From Typha latifolia (taxonomy: Eukaryota; Streptophyta; Magnoliopsida; Poales; Typhaceae), in assembly GCA_019914945.1 (NCBI GenBank), contig CM034112.1:9578501-9642500 (forward strand): a stretch of 64,000 bases of DNA. The letters are read 5' to 3'. A model generated the notes under the pieces. The model saw only the letters and a list, made by a program, of their open reading frames with translations, had not been told where the DNA came from and made no database searches. Both the position numbers and the translations under genes were made by a program. This document shows, piece by piece, positions 11,729 to 29,793 of this stretch. Position 1 is the stretch's first letter. Every line of letters starts with the position of its first letter.

Positions 11729-13647
11729 CTCATTTCAGTTCAATAAGAAAGTGCTTATTTGTTGTCTGGATGAATCAATATTAGCTGAAAACATAGCATG
11801 TGGCTCCAAGGGGAATGATGCTATGATTACTGTAATGATCTCTATTTCAACCTTTAAGGATTCATATGTACCTGGGCATATCCTTTTCCACACATTTATT
11901 CTGTGTTCTCCTGTTTCTTCATCTTTGCAGCAAAAATTTCTTAAGGAATTATATCTTTCCTGAGAGGTCGGTACAGAGTCTCTTCGTTGTTATGTATCTT
12001 CTCCTTGAAATGCATTGAGTCGATCTTGGTATCTGCTTTTCAATGTACTGCTCCCTTAGCATCTCTATCTCGCACTGTAAATCTAGATTTCCATGCTGTG
12101 GTGTATCTTAACTTTCAATCTATAACAATGCTGTCAGTTAAGAATTACATTGATGAACTCCATAATAGGGTGGAAACAGAAAGTCTCACTTTCTAGTTCT
12201 GCTCTCATAGCATGTGAAATCTGGCTGGATAAGAGCATACCAATTATACTAGTTGGAAAATTTTGAATCATGAATATCTCAGGAAGGTATGGAGGAACTC
12301 TATTATATATCTTTCTACATTTTGCTCTTCAATAGTCTAGATTTTAGTTTATTTTGAGCTGTTGTGCTACACCTCAATTGCTATCTTTTGTCAATGAAAT
12401 TATGCAAGTGGCTAAGCAAGTTCTCTGACTTGCCCAGGATTGTGGATTACAATTATGATTTTCCATCCGAAGTATCACCTTTCCTGTACAATTAAGGTGA
12501 AGCCAAATGACTAATCTAAATATTATTTGTTTTATAGGGTACCCCTGAAGATGTTCAAAGTGACTTCTACATTACCTCAAAAGGTTGGTAGACTATAAAG
12601 TATAGATTTAAACATTAGAAAGGAAAAGCGAAACTTTATTCCAGCATTTTGGATTTGGGTTTTCAAGCATGAAATGTACCTAGAGCAAATACATTAGAAC
12701 CCAAGTTCTCTAGAAGGGAAGTTTGCTTCTGAATCATTTGTCATCACTTAGCCAGCTTTCTGTATCACATTCATATGTACTCTTTTCTTTTTCAAATGTC
12801 AGATCACAGATGCCTTTATTCTTTTATCTTTCTTTGGCCTTGGTGGTAGGTATGACAATGGCCTTTTGTTTGCATGATATACACATTTTCTTTTGTTGCC
12901 CTTGTTCCTACCTGTTAGTTTGAAAAGTTGATGTCCTGATGCTTTAACCTATAAGATCTTAAGATATTTTTATGATCAAATGTTTCCCATACTTTTTCTG
13001 CTTTGCATTTGTGTGTATCACTTATGCCTGTTAGTTTGAAGAAATCTGAAATGATGATTCTTTAGCCCTTAAGATTTTTAGGAAAGTTTGGAATGTTATG
13101 TTCAAGTTTTCTTGGTTCTCAATGGTAGTCCAAGTCCAGAATTACTTAGATCTAGGGGTCCCTTCTACCTTGCATTCTTTGGGGTTTTAGTATGGTTGTG
13201 TGGCTATACTGCCTGAATACAGGGAGACAGATATGTGATATCGAAACAAGTTGTAGTTCCCTATTAAACAACATGATGCAGGTATAGTGGATAACAAATC
13301 TTCCAGTAGTATGAGATGTTGATATGTGTGCTGTGTGCATGTTTATTGTTTTAACTGTAGTCGTTTGACAAATTGGAACTGCTTCTTGCTATAATAAATA
13401 AATAAGTAGGCATCTTCAATTAGTCATCAGTGATAAATCAACATTTATAATCAAGTATAGAAATTTAACATAAGAATTGTTGTACCCTAATAGGCTAATA
13501 TGCATGAAGAAAACAGAGAAAATGACCTCAATAGATTATATTGTTATGGTCATCATTTAATTCTTTCCAAGGAACAAAGGCAAATAAAAATGAAGATATT
13601 TTCATCTCCGCATGTAGCTTCATCTGTTGACATCATAGTTCCTGCAT

Positions 13648-13685
<38 letters not shown>

Positions 13686-15069
13686 TTGCTTTATTTGGAG
13701 AAACAAAGCTGATATTTGGAGATTGATTATAATATCCAGCACAAGAACAATGTGCTGCATCCTCTCTTGCTGATAAGCAAGTTATCCTCCTCTGTATGCA
13801 ATATTTATAACTGTTCAAACTTAAGATTGGGGAGGAAAAAAAAACTAGCTTTTAATGGTTTTCAAGCTAAATTATTTTCTGTTGAATCTACATGAGGTCA
13901 TCATTTTGTTCCAGCTTTCATTCTTGTGCAATAACTTTATCCCTATGTAAGGGTAGCAGCAGCTGCTTGGCTGCAGCAATGTTGACAATGGCTATCAACA
14001 GCTTCCATATTTTTGTATTTCCATCTGTTACACAATGCCTGTAATTGTTGATTTTCTTGTAATCCTTAGAATACAAATGGCATAAGTTGATTCTTTTTAG
14101 TCCTTTTGAGTACATTGAGTACCTGTTCTAAAATATTTATATTCTGTACGAGGCTCCAATTCTTCTGAAGGTAATCATCTTAATAAAATGCTGTCTTAGT
14201 AGAGGATAGTAAATGCTCCTTGATTTCAGGTCAGCATATGATTTGTTTCCCATATAATTTTCATTCTGCTGTGAGGCAGTGGACCTTTGTGCAATTGTGT
14301 AATTCTGCTTATGCTATGACTGTTCACGCTTTATTCATTCTGGCATGCTCTGTTTTGGTTTTATGTGCATGTTGGATCTCCCTTTTTTAAGGTCAAGTTC
14401 TCTCATTTCTCTGAAATCATCCAGTTTTAGCTGTTGGTTCGTAAATTGCATATTTCTTCATTGCTATCTGTAAGATGCATAGTTCATGGCGCAGTTAAAT
14501 ATAACTAAATAGGTATCAATGTTTTTATTTTATTTTCGTACTGGCTTTCTCTGGGAATTCGAGTTATATAAGAGGGGAGGTTTTGTTCTAAGTAAAGGGA
14601 ATACCTGGGAGACTGCGTGTTGCTCGTTACTCCTTTGTTGTTCGCATGCTTCCTTTTTTGTTATCTGGGATGTACTTAAAATAGATTTCATGAAGAAATT
14701 GCATAAAAACATGAAGCATAGAGTACAACAGATGTCGCATTTACGTTTGACCCAAGAGAGTAATATCACTTTACAAAATAAAATCAAGTTAAATATGTAA
14801 CATAATTAAACCTTATTTACTATATGATTCTTTTTATATGTATCTATTAATTTAGACTTGTCTGAATCTGAACTTCGAGCCTGATTCAAAGCCTTATCAA
14901 GCAGGGATCAAACCCGCTTGGTTATTTTGACAGCCCTACTGTAGGGTTACAGGCAGAACAGAGTAGTAAGAACCAAAGGTTGACCTAAAAAATTATGGAA
15001 CTCCAAAAAGATTTGAGTCCCGTGCTATTCCCTACTCAATTTTCCAAGATTTTGGTTGATGACACGGGC
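11729..15069. other. Intergenic between transporter and RPS3 3' end
   Basis: Converging 3' ends. The left part must hold the transporter 3' UTR and the right part that of RPS3. There is a TA microsatellite at 13653-13683. All ORFs are short and unlike known proteins. No RNA gene recognised. Confidence 0.55.
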
Positions 15070-19306
<4,237 letters not shown>

Positions 19307-19352
19307 GGCTTGAGAATAAGAGAGAAGGAAGAGAGGAGAACGGAGATGGAGG

Positions 19353-19361
19353 AAACCCTAA
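19353..19361. promoter_or_regulatory. Telo-box-like AAACCCTAA in RPS3 5' UTR
   Basis: AAACCCTAA lies about 50 bp upstream of the RPS3 start codon. Telo-boxes are a known shared element of plant ribosomal-protein promoters. The same site is retained in arm B near 23584-23592. Confidence 0.55.
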
Positions 19362-19437
19362 TCTGAGAGGAGAATGCGACGGGAAGAGGAAGACGGCGGC
19401 GGCAGTGTGGAGACTGGAGAGTTGAGGGCGAGGGAGA

Positions 19438-19445
19438 TTTATATA
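19438..19445 (-). promoter_or_regulatory. RPS3 TATA box
   Basis: TATATAAA on the minus strand, about 130 bp upstream of the start codon. It is followed by a C- and T-rich leader typical of ribosomal-protein genes. Confidence 0.7.
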
Positions 19446-20126
19446 GAAGAGGCGCGGTGAGGAAGAGGCGTAAGTGCGTTAATCGTTAGGGTATCAGGAC
19501 ATTTCGGTCTTTTTCCCATCCACTAACACTAGAGGGGGACCTCTCTCACGTGTAGTGCACGTGCGAAATATTTGAGATCATATCTAATCCATCCAAAAAT
19601 TTGTCTAATAACGATCATTTTTAGCAAAAAAACCTATTATAGTAGCAACTCCAACCTTGCTCCAAAACACTTAATTTAGAGCCCTCCAACTGGTTTTCAA
19701 ACTAAATTGGAGTCTCATCTCCAAATAACTATTAGACTTTTTAAATTTTCAATTTTATCCTGTAAAATTTTAATCCAAATTTTTAAATTTCATATGCATC
19801 TTTTATTAAATAATCTATTTTACTAATTATTTTTAAAATTAGTCTAACATTAAATTATTTTTAAGTTATTTTTTAATTATATAATAAATATTTTTTCTTA
19901 TAAGAAAAAATACATCAAACATTAATAATTAGAAAATTATAAGAAAATGTTATAGCAACGAGTTATGCAATTAGAACGACGAGCTATGCAAATTAATATT
20001 GATCGTGATCATATGGATAGAGAAATTTGTTGATTGATTAAATAAGATTGAATATCCAGATGAACATACTTTCTTTCAAAACAATTAATAGAATAAACAA
20101 TAGTCATTTTCAAGTCCAAGATTTGT

Positions 20127-21185
20127 CGAAAGATCAATCTAACTATAGAGATTACTTACTAGACTATTAAAGAATTATTATTTTTATTATTAAATATTAA
20201 TTTATGCTTATTTTGTATAATATAATTTTGATGCTTTTAATAATGAAGTGTAATGCTTTTAGTATAATTGAAAAGATCATGCTGAGACATTTAAAATGAG
20301 ATTAATAATTTGTTTTATACATTTTTTATTTTTATTTTTCTTAAATTATATAGTAAATTTTTTTTATTTATTATTTAAAATTAGAGTATCCTAAAATTAT
20401 TTGGATAATAACACAAAATTATCTTCTAGTGTAAACACCAAATATTAAAATACACCGAACATTATATATATCAAATAAAAATTATATTTATTTATTTTTG
20501 TGCATCTGTAATAAGTGTTCAATCAGTACATTTTGAAACCCACAAAAATTCCAAGCATAGAATCGAAGACGAAGAGCATGATGAGCCAAGAGAAGAAGAG
20601 GATCTATTTCCATTATAAATAAATTTCTTATTAATCTTTGTTTAAAATTAAGTAAGTCACAGAAGGAAGTATTTTAAATTACTGAGTTTTTATGACATGA
20701 AAAGATAAAGTGATCTACATTGTTGTAAGTAGCTTAATTCAAGCCAAAATCAATTCAAGTTTGCTCAGGCTCAAAAATGGCTTGAATTGATAAGACTTGA
20801 AATTGCTAACCCCCTACCGTACATAAAGAGGGGAGGTGATAGAGTGATAGTTTATAAGTGTAGGGCCTAAGTGTTGTTGGCTCTTAAATTTATATGCAGT
20901 ATAAGTCTCATCAGTATTTTAGTCCAATATTTACTTCTTATTTGTATTTTATTTTAAACTTTATATTACATCACTATTCTAATTTAGAAGTAAATATTAG
21001 AATATACTTTTGTCTTTTAATAGTAAGAAAGAGTACAGAATAGTTATATCTCAAAGCAAACAGGAGAATTCCCCTCTCGATAATATGCCCTGTCGCCGCG
21101 CCTGTCCAGTATTCCTCTGTCGACGACGCGTGCCTTCCTCTCTCAGCGCTGGCGATCTTCGGGCTTCTCATAGAAGATATTGATC
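20127..21185. other. Spacer of the inverted duplication, left part
   Basis: AT-rich DNA with no supported gene. A CG-richer patch at about 21090-21180 stands out from its surroundings, but no frame was recognised. Confidence 0.5.
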
Positions 21186-21289
21186 TCCCTCCTCCTCTCC
21201 TCCCATGGTATTATATTCCAAGTCTACTTCTCACCTCCTTTCTCCTCTCCACCGCCACATCACAACTCCATCTTTCACACAATTGGCAG

Positions 21290-22770
21290 TTCAATACTAC
21301 CTTACCATATTGGTTGTAGAATCTTACCAACATCTCATATCTCAATCTTAAAGACTGTCAATTTCACGGGAAGATTCCTAATGCTTTAGGTAACTTTCCT
21401 TCCCTCACTTACCTAGACTTAGGATACAATAATTTGGAGGGTACTTTACCAAGTTGGTTGTGGAATCTTACCAACCTCTCATATCTCAATCTTCAATCCT
21501 GTCAACTTCACAGGAAGATTCCTAATACTCTAGGTAACTTGACTTCTCTCACTTACCTATATTTAGGAGGCAATGATTTGGAGGGTCCTTTACCTAAACC
21601 GCTTGGAAAATTATGTAATTTGAGAGTTATAGACTTGAGTTATCTTAGCATCGGTGGAGATATCCAAGAGTCGGTGGGATGTTGAGTTGCAAATGGAAAG
21701 ATATGGAGGAGATCATTTTGTCGAGTAACAATTTTCAAGGAAATTTATCAAACTGGCTAAAGCAGATGACGAATCTAAAATATCTTGACCTCAGAAATAA
21801 TACCCTTGTTGGGCCAGTACCTCTTGGGATTGGCAGTCTTCAGAATCTTAATTTCTTGGATCTTTCTTCTAATTCTTTATATGGTGTCATATCTGAAGCT
21901 CACTTTGCCAACTTGACAAAATTGAACGACTTGTATTTATCCGTCAATTCCCTAATAATATCAGTGGGCCATAATTGGATTCCTCCATTTTAACTTACCA
22001 CCCTTGCTTTAGGCTCCTGTCGAGTGGAACATTAATTTCCAGCATGGCTCAGATGGTAGAGACAAATTTATGAAGTAGATCTATACAACACAAGCATCAC
22101 AAGCACTTTGCCACATTGGTTATGGAGTTTACTTATAGACATGCTAGATCTCTCTTACAATAACATTACAGGCAAATTGCTAGCATATTTGAAATCTAAC
22201 AATTTGGAAGGTCCATTACCCTCGTTACCAGATGGACTCGAGTTTTTGGATCTCTCCAATAATTTTATATCTGGACCTCTACCAAAGTTGTTGTCGACAT
22301 CAATAAATTATTTGTCGCTCTCAAATAATTCGATCAGTGGCAACATACCATCTTCCATATGTGAAGGAACAAATCTAGAGGTCATAGATTTATCAGCAAA
22401 TCATTTGCCAGGAGAACTCCCATGGTGCTGGCTGCATGGTTCAAGTTTATGACTGATGGACTTGTCTAACAATAATATCACAGGAGAAATTCCACCATCC
22501 ATGGGTTCGCTAACTTGGCTCTACTCTTTAGACTTCAATAGTAACAACCTTTACGGAGAGCTTCCCTCGGAGTTGCAACATTGCAATTATTTACGTCTTC
22601 TAGAACTCGGAAACAACAACTTCTCAAGAAAGATACCGATATGGATAGGAGAAAAGCTGTTGAATTTAAGATATCTTCAGCTTCGCATATCCTGCACATA
22701 TTGGTCATCTTCAACTTCACCACTACATTCCGGATTGTTCATACTCTCCTTAGTAACATTTACATGCTAA
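21290..22770 (+). pseudogene. LRR receptor-like protein (RLP/EIX type) fragment, broken
   Basis: Successive pieces encode plant extracellular leucine-rich repeats (for example LTNLSYLNLQSCQL, GKIPNALGN, LTSLTYLYLGGNDLEG, LKYLDLRNNTLVG, LEFLDLSNNFISG, LEVIDLSANHLPG). They lie in at least four frames (21434-21685, 21679-21993, 22108-22452, 22456 on) separated by frameshifts and stops; an early TAG follows LPYWL near 21320. There is no signal peptide, transmembrane helix or kinase. The homology fades before arm B begins at 22819, so both ends are missing. It was probably an immune-type receptor related to Cf/EIX proteins. Confidence 0.85.
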
Positions 22771-22818
22771 TTTGTCCTATATAATGCTTTAGGCCTTTAA
22801 GTTTGTTACGGATTTTAC

Positions 22819-23981
<1,163 letters not shown>

Positions 23982-25896
23982 CTACACTAGATAGAGCAAA
24001 GTCCAACAAACCCCTATAGAGTTTGCATCAAGGTTTGCCATGCTGATGAGGTTTCCGGCACCTGACATAGGGCTGTGCCGTCGGCACACCCTATGCTGAG
24101 TCGTGTTGATTGGCACGCTTACGTGTTGATCCGTGTCATGCTCGTATTAGGTGCCGCCCGAAACGCACTAAGATATGTTAAATGGGTTGTAGTCACTTAC
24201 CCATATAGAAAGTAGGAGCTAGAGAAAAAGAAAGAGAGGAGAAAGGAAAAATAGAGGAGATCTAGGAGGGATCTAAGAATTTTTTTTTAAACAAAAAAAT
24301 CACATCAGAAGGAAATTTCTTTCATTCTCTTAAATATTTTCTTTGTTTGACACTTTAAAAACTAATTTTAGGTGTATAAATGATAGATCTAGCAAATCTA
24401 TCATTTGTAAGAGCTTACTAGACCTATGAAAAATACTCTTAAAAGTATAGGAATAAAAAAATTAATTTGATTTTTCCTAAAATTTTGCCCCAAATGTCAA
24501 AATAATTAAATTTAATATGTAAAATGTAGGCTTTAATGCAAATAGTAAAACAAAAAACATGTATAAATTCTAAAAGATATATTAGGGGTGTGCTAGTAGG
24601 CTGACAATGTGTTGCTCACACATTGGGGCATGTCAGTATCGACAAGATATTGGCATAGCTCACGACAATCCTTGGTCTACGGAGAGATTAAAGCTTTTTT
24701 TTCCGCTTTGGTGTTACTAAATCTCTCAGTGTACTCAAATACTTTTAGTTTACCTACATGCATGGATAGCTTTGTGATTGACATTTACCGTGCCGACACT
24801 AGGTCGGAATGTGGCATGTGGAGTGTCGATGGCATCCTCAAAAGGCCTGTAAAGTATTCTAGTTTGGGGGAAACACTTGCATATGCCTTTCGTGAACACG
24901 TGCAGAAGCTGGTGGAGAGGAATCATCATTGAAGCCTTCAATAGACTTGTGAAGAAGTAGGGGAAGAGGAACAAGCGCCATTGTTCTAGTGTTTTTGTGA
25001 TTGTTGCTATGTGAAGAAGATGAGAGGAAAACTTAGAATTTAGAGTATCCATCATGATAAGTGAGGATCCATTATCAATTAAAATAGGACCTATTTCATA
25101 AGTCATAAACTTATGATCTGCTATCATTTAAGTTAGGATTTAATAAGCTATCATATAAATGATCATCATCTTCTCTTCTCCATACACTCTCATTTGAAAC
25201 CCTAATAACAACAAAGGTGAAGGTTTGCAAAAAAGTGGCGGCAGCTATGGTGATAGAGGTGGACTGTGGTGGTGAAGGCCTGTAGATATGTGATTACTTT
25301 CCTTTCTTCTCTCTCTCTCTCTCCATTTATTTGTCATGCCACCAACACACCATCCTTGCCTACATGTATATCTATCTATCTTCTACATATTCCTTATAAG
25401 CCCACTTAGTAATGTTTTCCTATTTAGTTCATATAAATTCGTAAAACTACGTATACAATGACGAGAAACGCATATGTGCACCCATCTAACATATATGCAA
25501 CTACCTACATCTTGTGGTGATTCTTAAAGAAGTGGTAAACTGGCATGTTTTCTGAAATGGTGTTTGAGCATAATATCACGATTATATCAATTGTTACTCC
25601 TAGTCATATTAGACAAGCTTAGTCACATTTATTTCGGTGTTTGGATTTAAAAGGGTACCAACTCTGTAGCCTATATTCCAGAAATATACTTGCTTGGAAG
25701 AGTTGAATCATATCTCTTTGGTTAAATTATTTTGACTTCAAACAACGGTTTAGCAACAATAGTAATGGGATTAAGAGTTGGAAAGATCTACAAAGAGAAA
25801 AAATGGGTCATCTTCTTTGTGTATTTTAATTAGTAGCAGTAATGAATTATACTGTACCTTCATTGATAAATGAAGTCTTATGTGGTTGTGCAGCAG
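23982..25896. other. Region between RPS3 copy and first recognised ZCCHC8-like exon
   Basis: A block at 24050-24180 with GGCACACCCTATGCTGAGTC-type sequence resembles 52110-52220 and looks like a dispersed-repeat fragment. A CT microsatellite lies near 25309-25323. The 5' exon of the ZCCHC8-like gene is expected here. An ATG at 25247 opens a short frame (MVIEVDCGGEGL), but its splice phase does not fit the next exon, so it was not accepted. Confidence 0.45.
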
Positions 25897-28800
25897 GTGT
25901 CTGCTCAGGAGGCCTTGGAGTGTGGTGAAGAGACATCTTTTCCAGCACTACATGTTGGCTCTGATAAATCTTCCTCCGTGGTATGAGATTTTATAATATA
26001 TAGCATCTTTGTTTTGATTGATCATCTTTATGATAAGCAGTATGAGATTGTTACCTACATTGTCTTTTCTTTTCTACTGTAACATTGGGCATCTTTTAGT
26101 GGATTACTGGCTTTAAATCCCTGCCATTGACTCTTTCAAGCTTATGTAACAGTTTAAGTTGATACCTTTGTTGTGGAACACTCTTTTGCAGAAGGATTGA
26201 CAGCATTTGGATCTAATAATTCAAGTATCAGAACATAATGACATTTTATCTCTTTATTATGCTGTGTTTAATGAGACATAATCAGCTCTATATTTTTCTT
26301 GATATCTTTAAGCCAAAATACTACTTGAATTTGTTCAATGGTGAATCCTTATATGTGACACTTCCATATGAAATGTGCAAGTGTTTCTGTTGATTTCTCT
26401 AGTAGAATTTTTCTAGATTGATTCCATGGAAATTTATTAATCTATTATATATATATATATATGCATGTATGTTATTATAGAGATTTCTGTATTGGGACTT
26501 ACAGTTTCAATCTATTGTCCTCTCTTTGTATAGTCATTTTGGCTAGACAACCAGGCAAGAAAAGAGGATCTTAAGAACAATGACTCAGTTCCTCTTTATG
26601 ATAGGGAGTATTCATTGCATTTGACATCACTTGATGGTTCAGCTAATCCTGAAAGGTATAAGCTTTGCTTTTCTTAAAACAGAACAATGCATGCACACAC
26701 ACATGTTTAAAGACTGTTTCCATGTTTGTGTACAAACTTAAGTATGAGATGTTTTTATGAATGTATATTTATCGTGTGAGGGTGCATTGGCATTTCTTGG
26801 GGTGTGTGTCTTTGTGTGTATGCATTTACATGTGCTTGTGTCTGTGCATGTATCATGTGTTTTAAGATAATTTGCTTGATTTTACTTGTGTAATTATTGT
26901 AAGTTTGTAACTTCTCCTGCACTAAATCTTTTTGCGTATGAATTATGATATTCTGTCTTGTTTGAAATTGAATGATGCTTTCTTTATCATGTTATAATCT
27001 TTCTCCATAATAATTATTGTTGTATATGATCTCTCAGAGCTATTGCATTTTTTCTACCAGAGGATATACCGGTCAACCTTTATTTGCATTTTGATCTCTA
27101 GGATGCAACTAATCTGTATCTAATATCTTCTAAAGCAATGGTTTAATGATATTTCAGCTTGCATATCATCCCTATGTTCTGCCTTTTTCTTGAACATTTT
27201 AATAATAAACATCTTCATTTGTTCTATAATTTGCTTTACTCCTTTAATGGTGATTATAATTTGCATTCTTTATGTTGTTTTCATTCTTTGGCATTATCAT
27301 CATTCCCATCCATCCCCCCCCAACACGCAACCAAAAAAAATCATTTTCTTTGTGTTCCTTTTAATACCAGGATAGAGAAGGAAGATTCTCGTTGTTTCAA
27401 TTGTGGTTCATATAGTCACTCTTTGAAGGAGTGCACAAAACCTCGTGATAATGTTGCAATCAACAATGCTCGCAAGCAACATAAGTCAAAACGAAACCAA
27501 TCGGCTGGTAATCGAGGACAAATCCGGTATTATCAGAAAGCACCTGGGAAGTTTGATGATTTGAAAGCAGGATTTCTTGGGCCTGAAACAAGAGAATGTT
27601 TGGGGATTGGGGTAAGCAACTTGACCTTTCAAATGGAAGTATTAAAAAAAAAGGTTTGGAAGTTGGTTTTCTTAACCTCATAACTAGATAATCAGTAAGC
27701 ACTAACAATCATAAGCCTTATGAAATTATTTAGTATTTACCTAACCAGCAGCTCAATTGCATGTGTGCTAGTTGAATTTGGCTGCTCATATGTTTGCACG
27801 CTACATGAATCAATGTTGCATACACTTTCATATAAAAGAAAGTTTGTACTGAACATGTTGGTTGATTGAGCTCGAGGGGGCTCTTATTTGATGGAGCAGG
27901 ATTCATGTAGTCAACCATATAGCTTAGTCATCTGATTTATTGTTTTGTGATGCTTAAATAAGATTAATGAGCTAAACAAATTTTCTACAGAGTTATTTGA
28001 ATTTCAATTTGTTTTAAGTAATGTCTCTGGTACAGATCCATCAATCATGTTGACTTCTATATATAGGGGAACAAGGATTTGCAAAAAAAATAGCAATAGT
28101 AAGCTGCGCCAGAAGCATCACTGTAATTCTATAAGTCTTCTCTTGAGAACTACTGCTTTCTGAGTTTAACAATTTTTCACTTAACTTAGTTGAGGAGGAG
28201 GATGAAAGGAACTATTTAGTATTGAGTTTTTCTTTCATTATTGGTTAACTGCTTATGACTTTATTCTTCTTGAATATAGAGGAGTTTCTTTTTCTTGTTG
28301 GTTAACTACGTTTTGTTACTTCTGGTCAATTTATGGGCAAGGGATTGTGATAATGCCACAAGGTAGAGAATACATGCTCTTTTATACAGTATTTTCTAAG
28401 ATTAGCACCAGTATTAATATGGCTCCAATGTAAGTAAGCAATCCAACCCTCTAAATCAGCATCCAAATTGAGTCTGTTGTGATTTTTAAGTAATAATTTC
28501 TGCATCCTCCCCTTTTACATCTAAATTTGTCTGACATTCTGATGCAGGAGTATGATCCACCCCCTTGGTTTCATCGAATGCAAGAAATAGGATACCCACC
28601 TGGATATCTTGGTACGATAACCTTTGCTTTAGCATGTTTTTTCTATTTCTGGATGCTGCTTTGGACTATTCTTACTCATTTTCCAACAAATGTGTGATGA
28701 ACTAGTAATATGAAGAGCAATATTTTTCTTATTACTGTTGGTAGCATAAAGATGGAATGTAAAACTTGAAGTACATTTCAGATAAAATTGGAACTAGGTT

Positions 28801-29793
28801 CATATAACTGATAAAACATACCAACAATGTTAGGCCAAATGTCAAGAATAATATGATCAGGTAGGAAATTGTGTGGAATAATTCCCTCACCATAACAAAT
28901 TATTTCAGGTCAACTTTGACAGTTCCGTTTTGATTTCAATTTATTTCTTCCTCTTAAAGTTTCGTGGCTACTCCTTTTCAGATGTTGTAGAAGACAAAGA
29001 CGAGCCTTCTGGAATCACAATATATGCTGATGAGGAGGTAAAGGAAGATTACGAGGACGGTGAGCTTCCAGAAAGAGATGAGCCAGAGCCACCAGAGAGA
29101 AGAATGACAGTGGAGTTCCCTGGGATAAATGCACCAATCCCTGAGAATGCCGATCACAAGCGTTGGGAGAGTCAATCGACAAGGTCAGGCCCAAGTTCTT
29201 ATTGGAGCCGTTCACACCTTCGGCTACTTTCACCAGATTCACACAGGAAGAGACACCATGATCAGTTGCGTTCCGAGGAGCAGCATGAAGATTGCCCTCC
29301 TGGTGCAAAGCATGGGCACTCCATGCCTGTCTACTCTCCGCGATACAACCCTTATGACTACAATCCTCACATGAGGAGCCCGAGCCTTGGGAGATCTCTC
29401 CCGGATAGGGGATGGAGAAGTCCCTTGCCTTACGATAGTTCTGCAGCGCACAGCCCTCGCAGTCCCCACAGCCCATATCCATACCAGTCTGCTCGGCGGT
29501 CGCCTCAGAATGACAGTCCGAGCCACGAGCACTGGAACCATACAAGTGCATATGGTGCAAGCACAGACATTTCAACGCCCCATGGGAGAGACAGATACGA
29601 TCACTGGAGAGACAGATACGATCACCAGAGAGACAGATATGATCACCAGAGAGACAGATATGATCACCAGAGAGACAGATATGATCACCAGAGAGACAGA
29701 TATGATCACCAGAGAGACAGATATGATCACCAGAAAGACAGATATGATCACCAGAGAGACAGATATGATCACCAGCGGCACCACCATAGGTGA
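25897..29793 (+). CDS. ZCCHC8-like zinc-knuckle/PSP-domain protein (5' end not identified)
   Basis: Related to plant ZCCHC8A/B, subunits of the nuclear exosome-targeting (NEXT) complex with the helicase HEN2. Exons 25897-25980, 26534-26655, 27371-27611, 28548-28611 and 28982-29793 join in frame to 440 residues. A CX2CX4HX4C knuckle (CFNCGSYSHSLKEC) is followed by NVAINNARKQHKSKRNQ. The proline-rich PSP domain comes next (GFLGPETRECLGIG-EYDPPPWFHRMQEIGYPPGYL), then SGITIYADEE and VEFPGINAPIPENAD. The C-terminus is rich in Pro, Ser, Arg and Tyr and ends in nine heptads of DRYDHQR. The acceptor before 25897 is a NAGNAG (CAGCAG), allowing one optional residue. The N-terminal exon(s) were not found; the copied RPS3 promoter lies 2 kb upstream on the same strand. 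Confidence 0.85.
29590..29778 (+). repeat. Coding minisatellite: nine 21-bp units (DRYDHQR heptads)
   Basis: Nine head-to-tail 21-bp units encode DRYDHWR once, DRYDHQR seven times and DRYDHQK once. The units are nearly identical in DNA, so expansion is recent. All other frames stay open through the array, which produces spurious overlapping ORFs on both strands. Confidence 0.95.

Noticed and set aside
21290..22770. Functional LRR receptor-like protein
   Set aside because: At least three frame changes and stops, with no signal peptide or membrane segment.
25247..25285. ATG with MVIEVDCGGEGL as first exon of the ZCCHC8-like gene
   Set aside because: The frame stops after 12 codons, and the only nearby donor leaves a phase that does not fit the exon at 25897.
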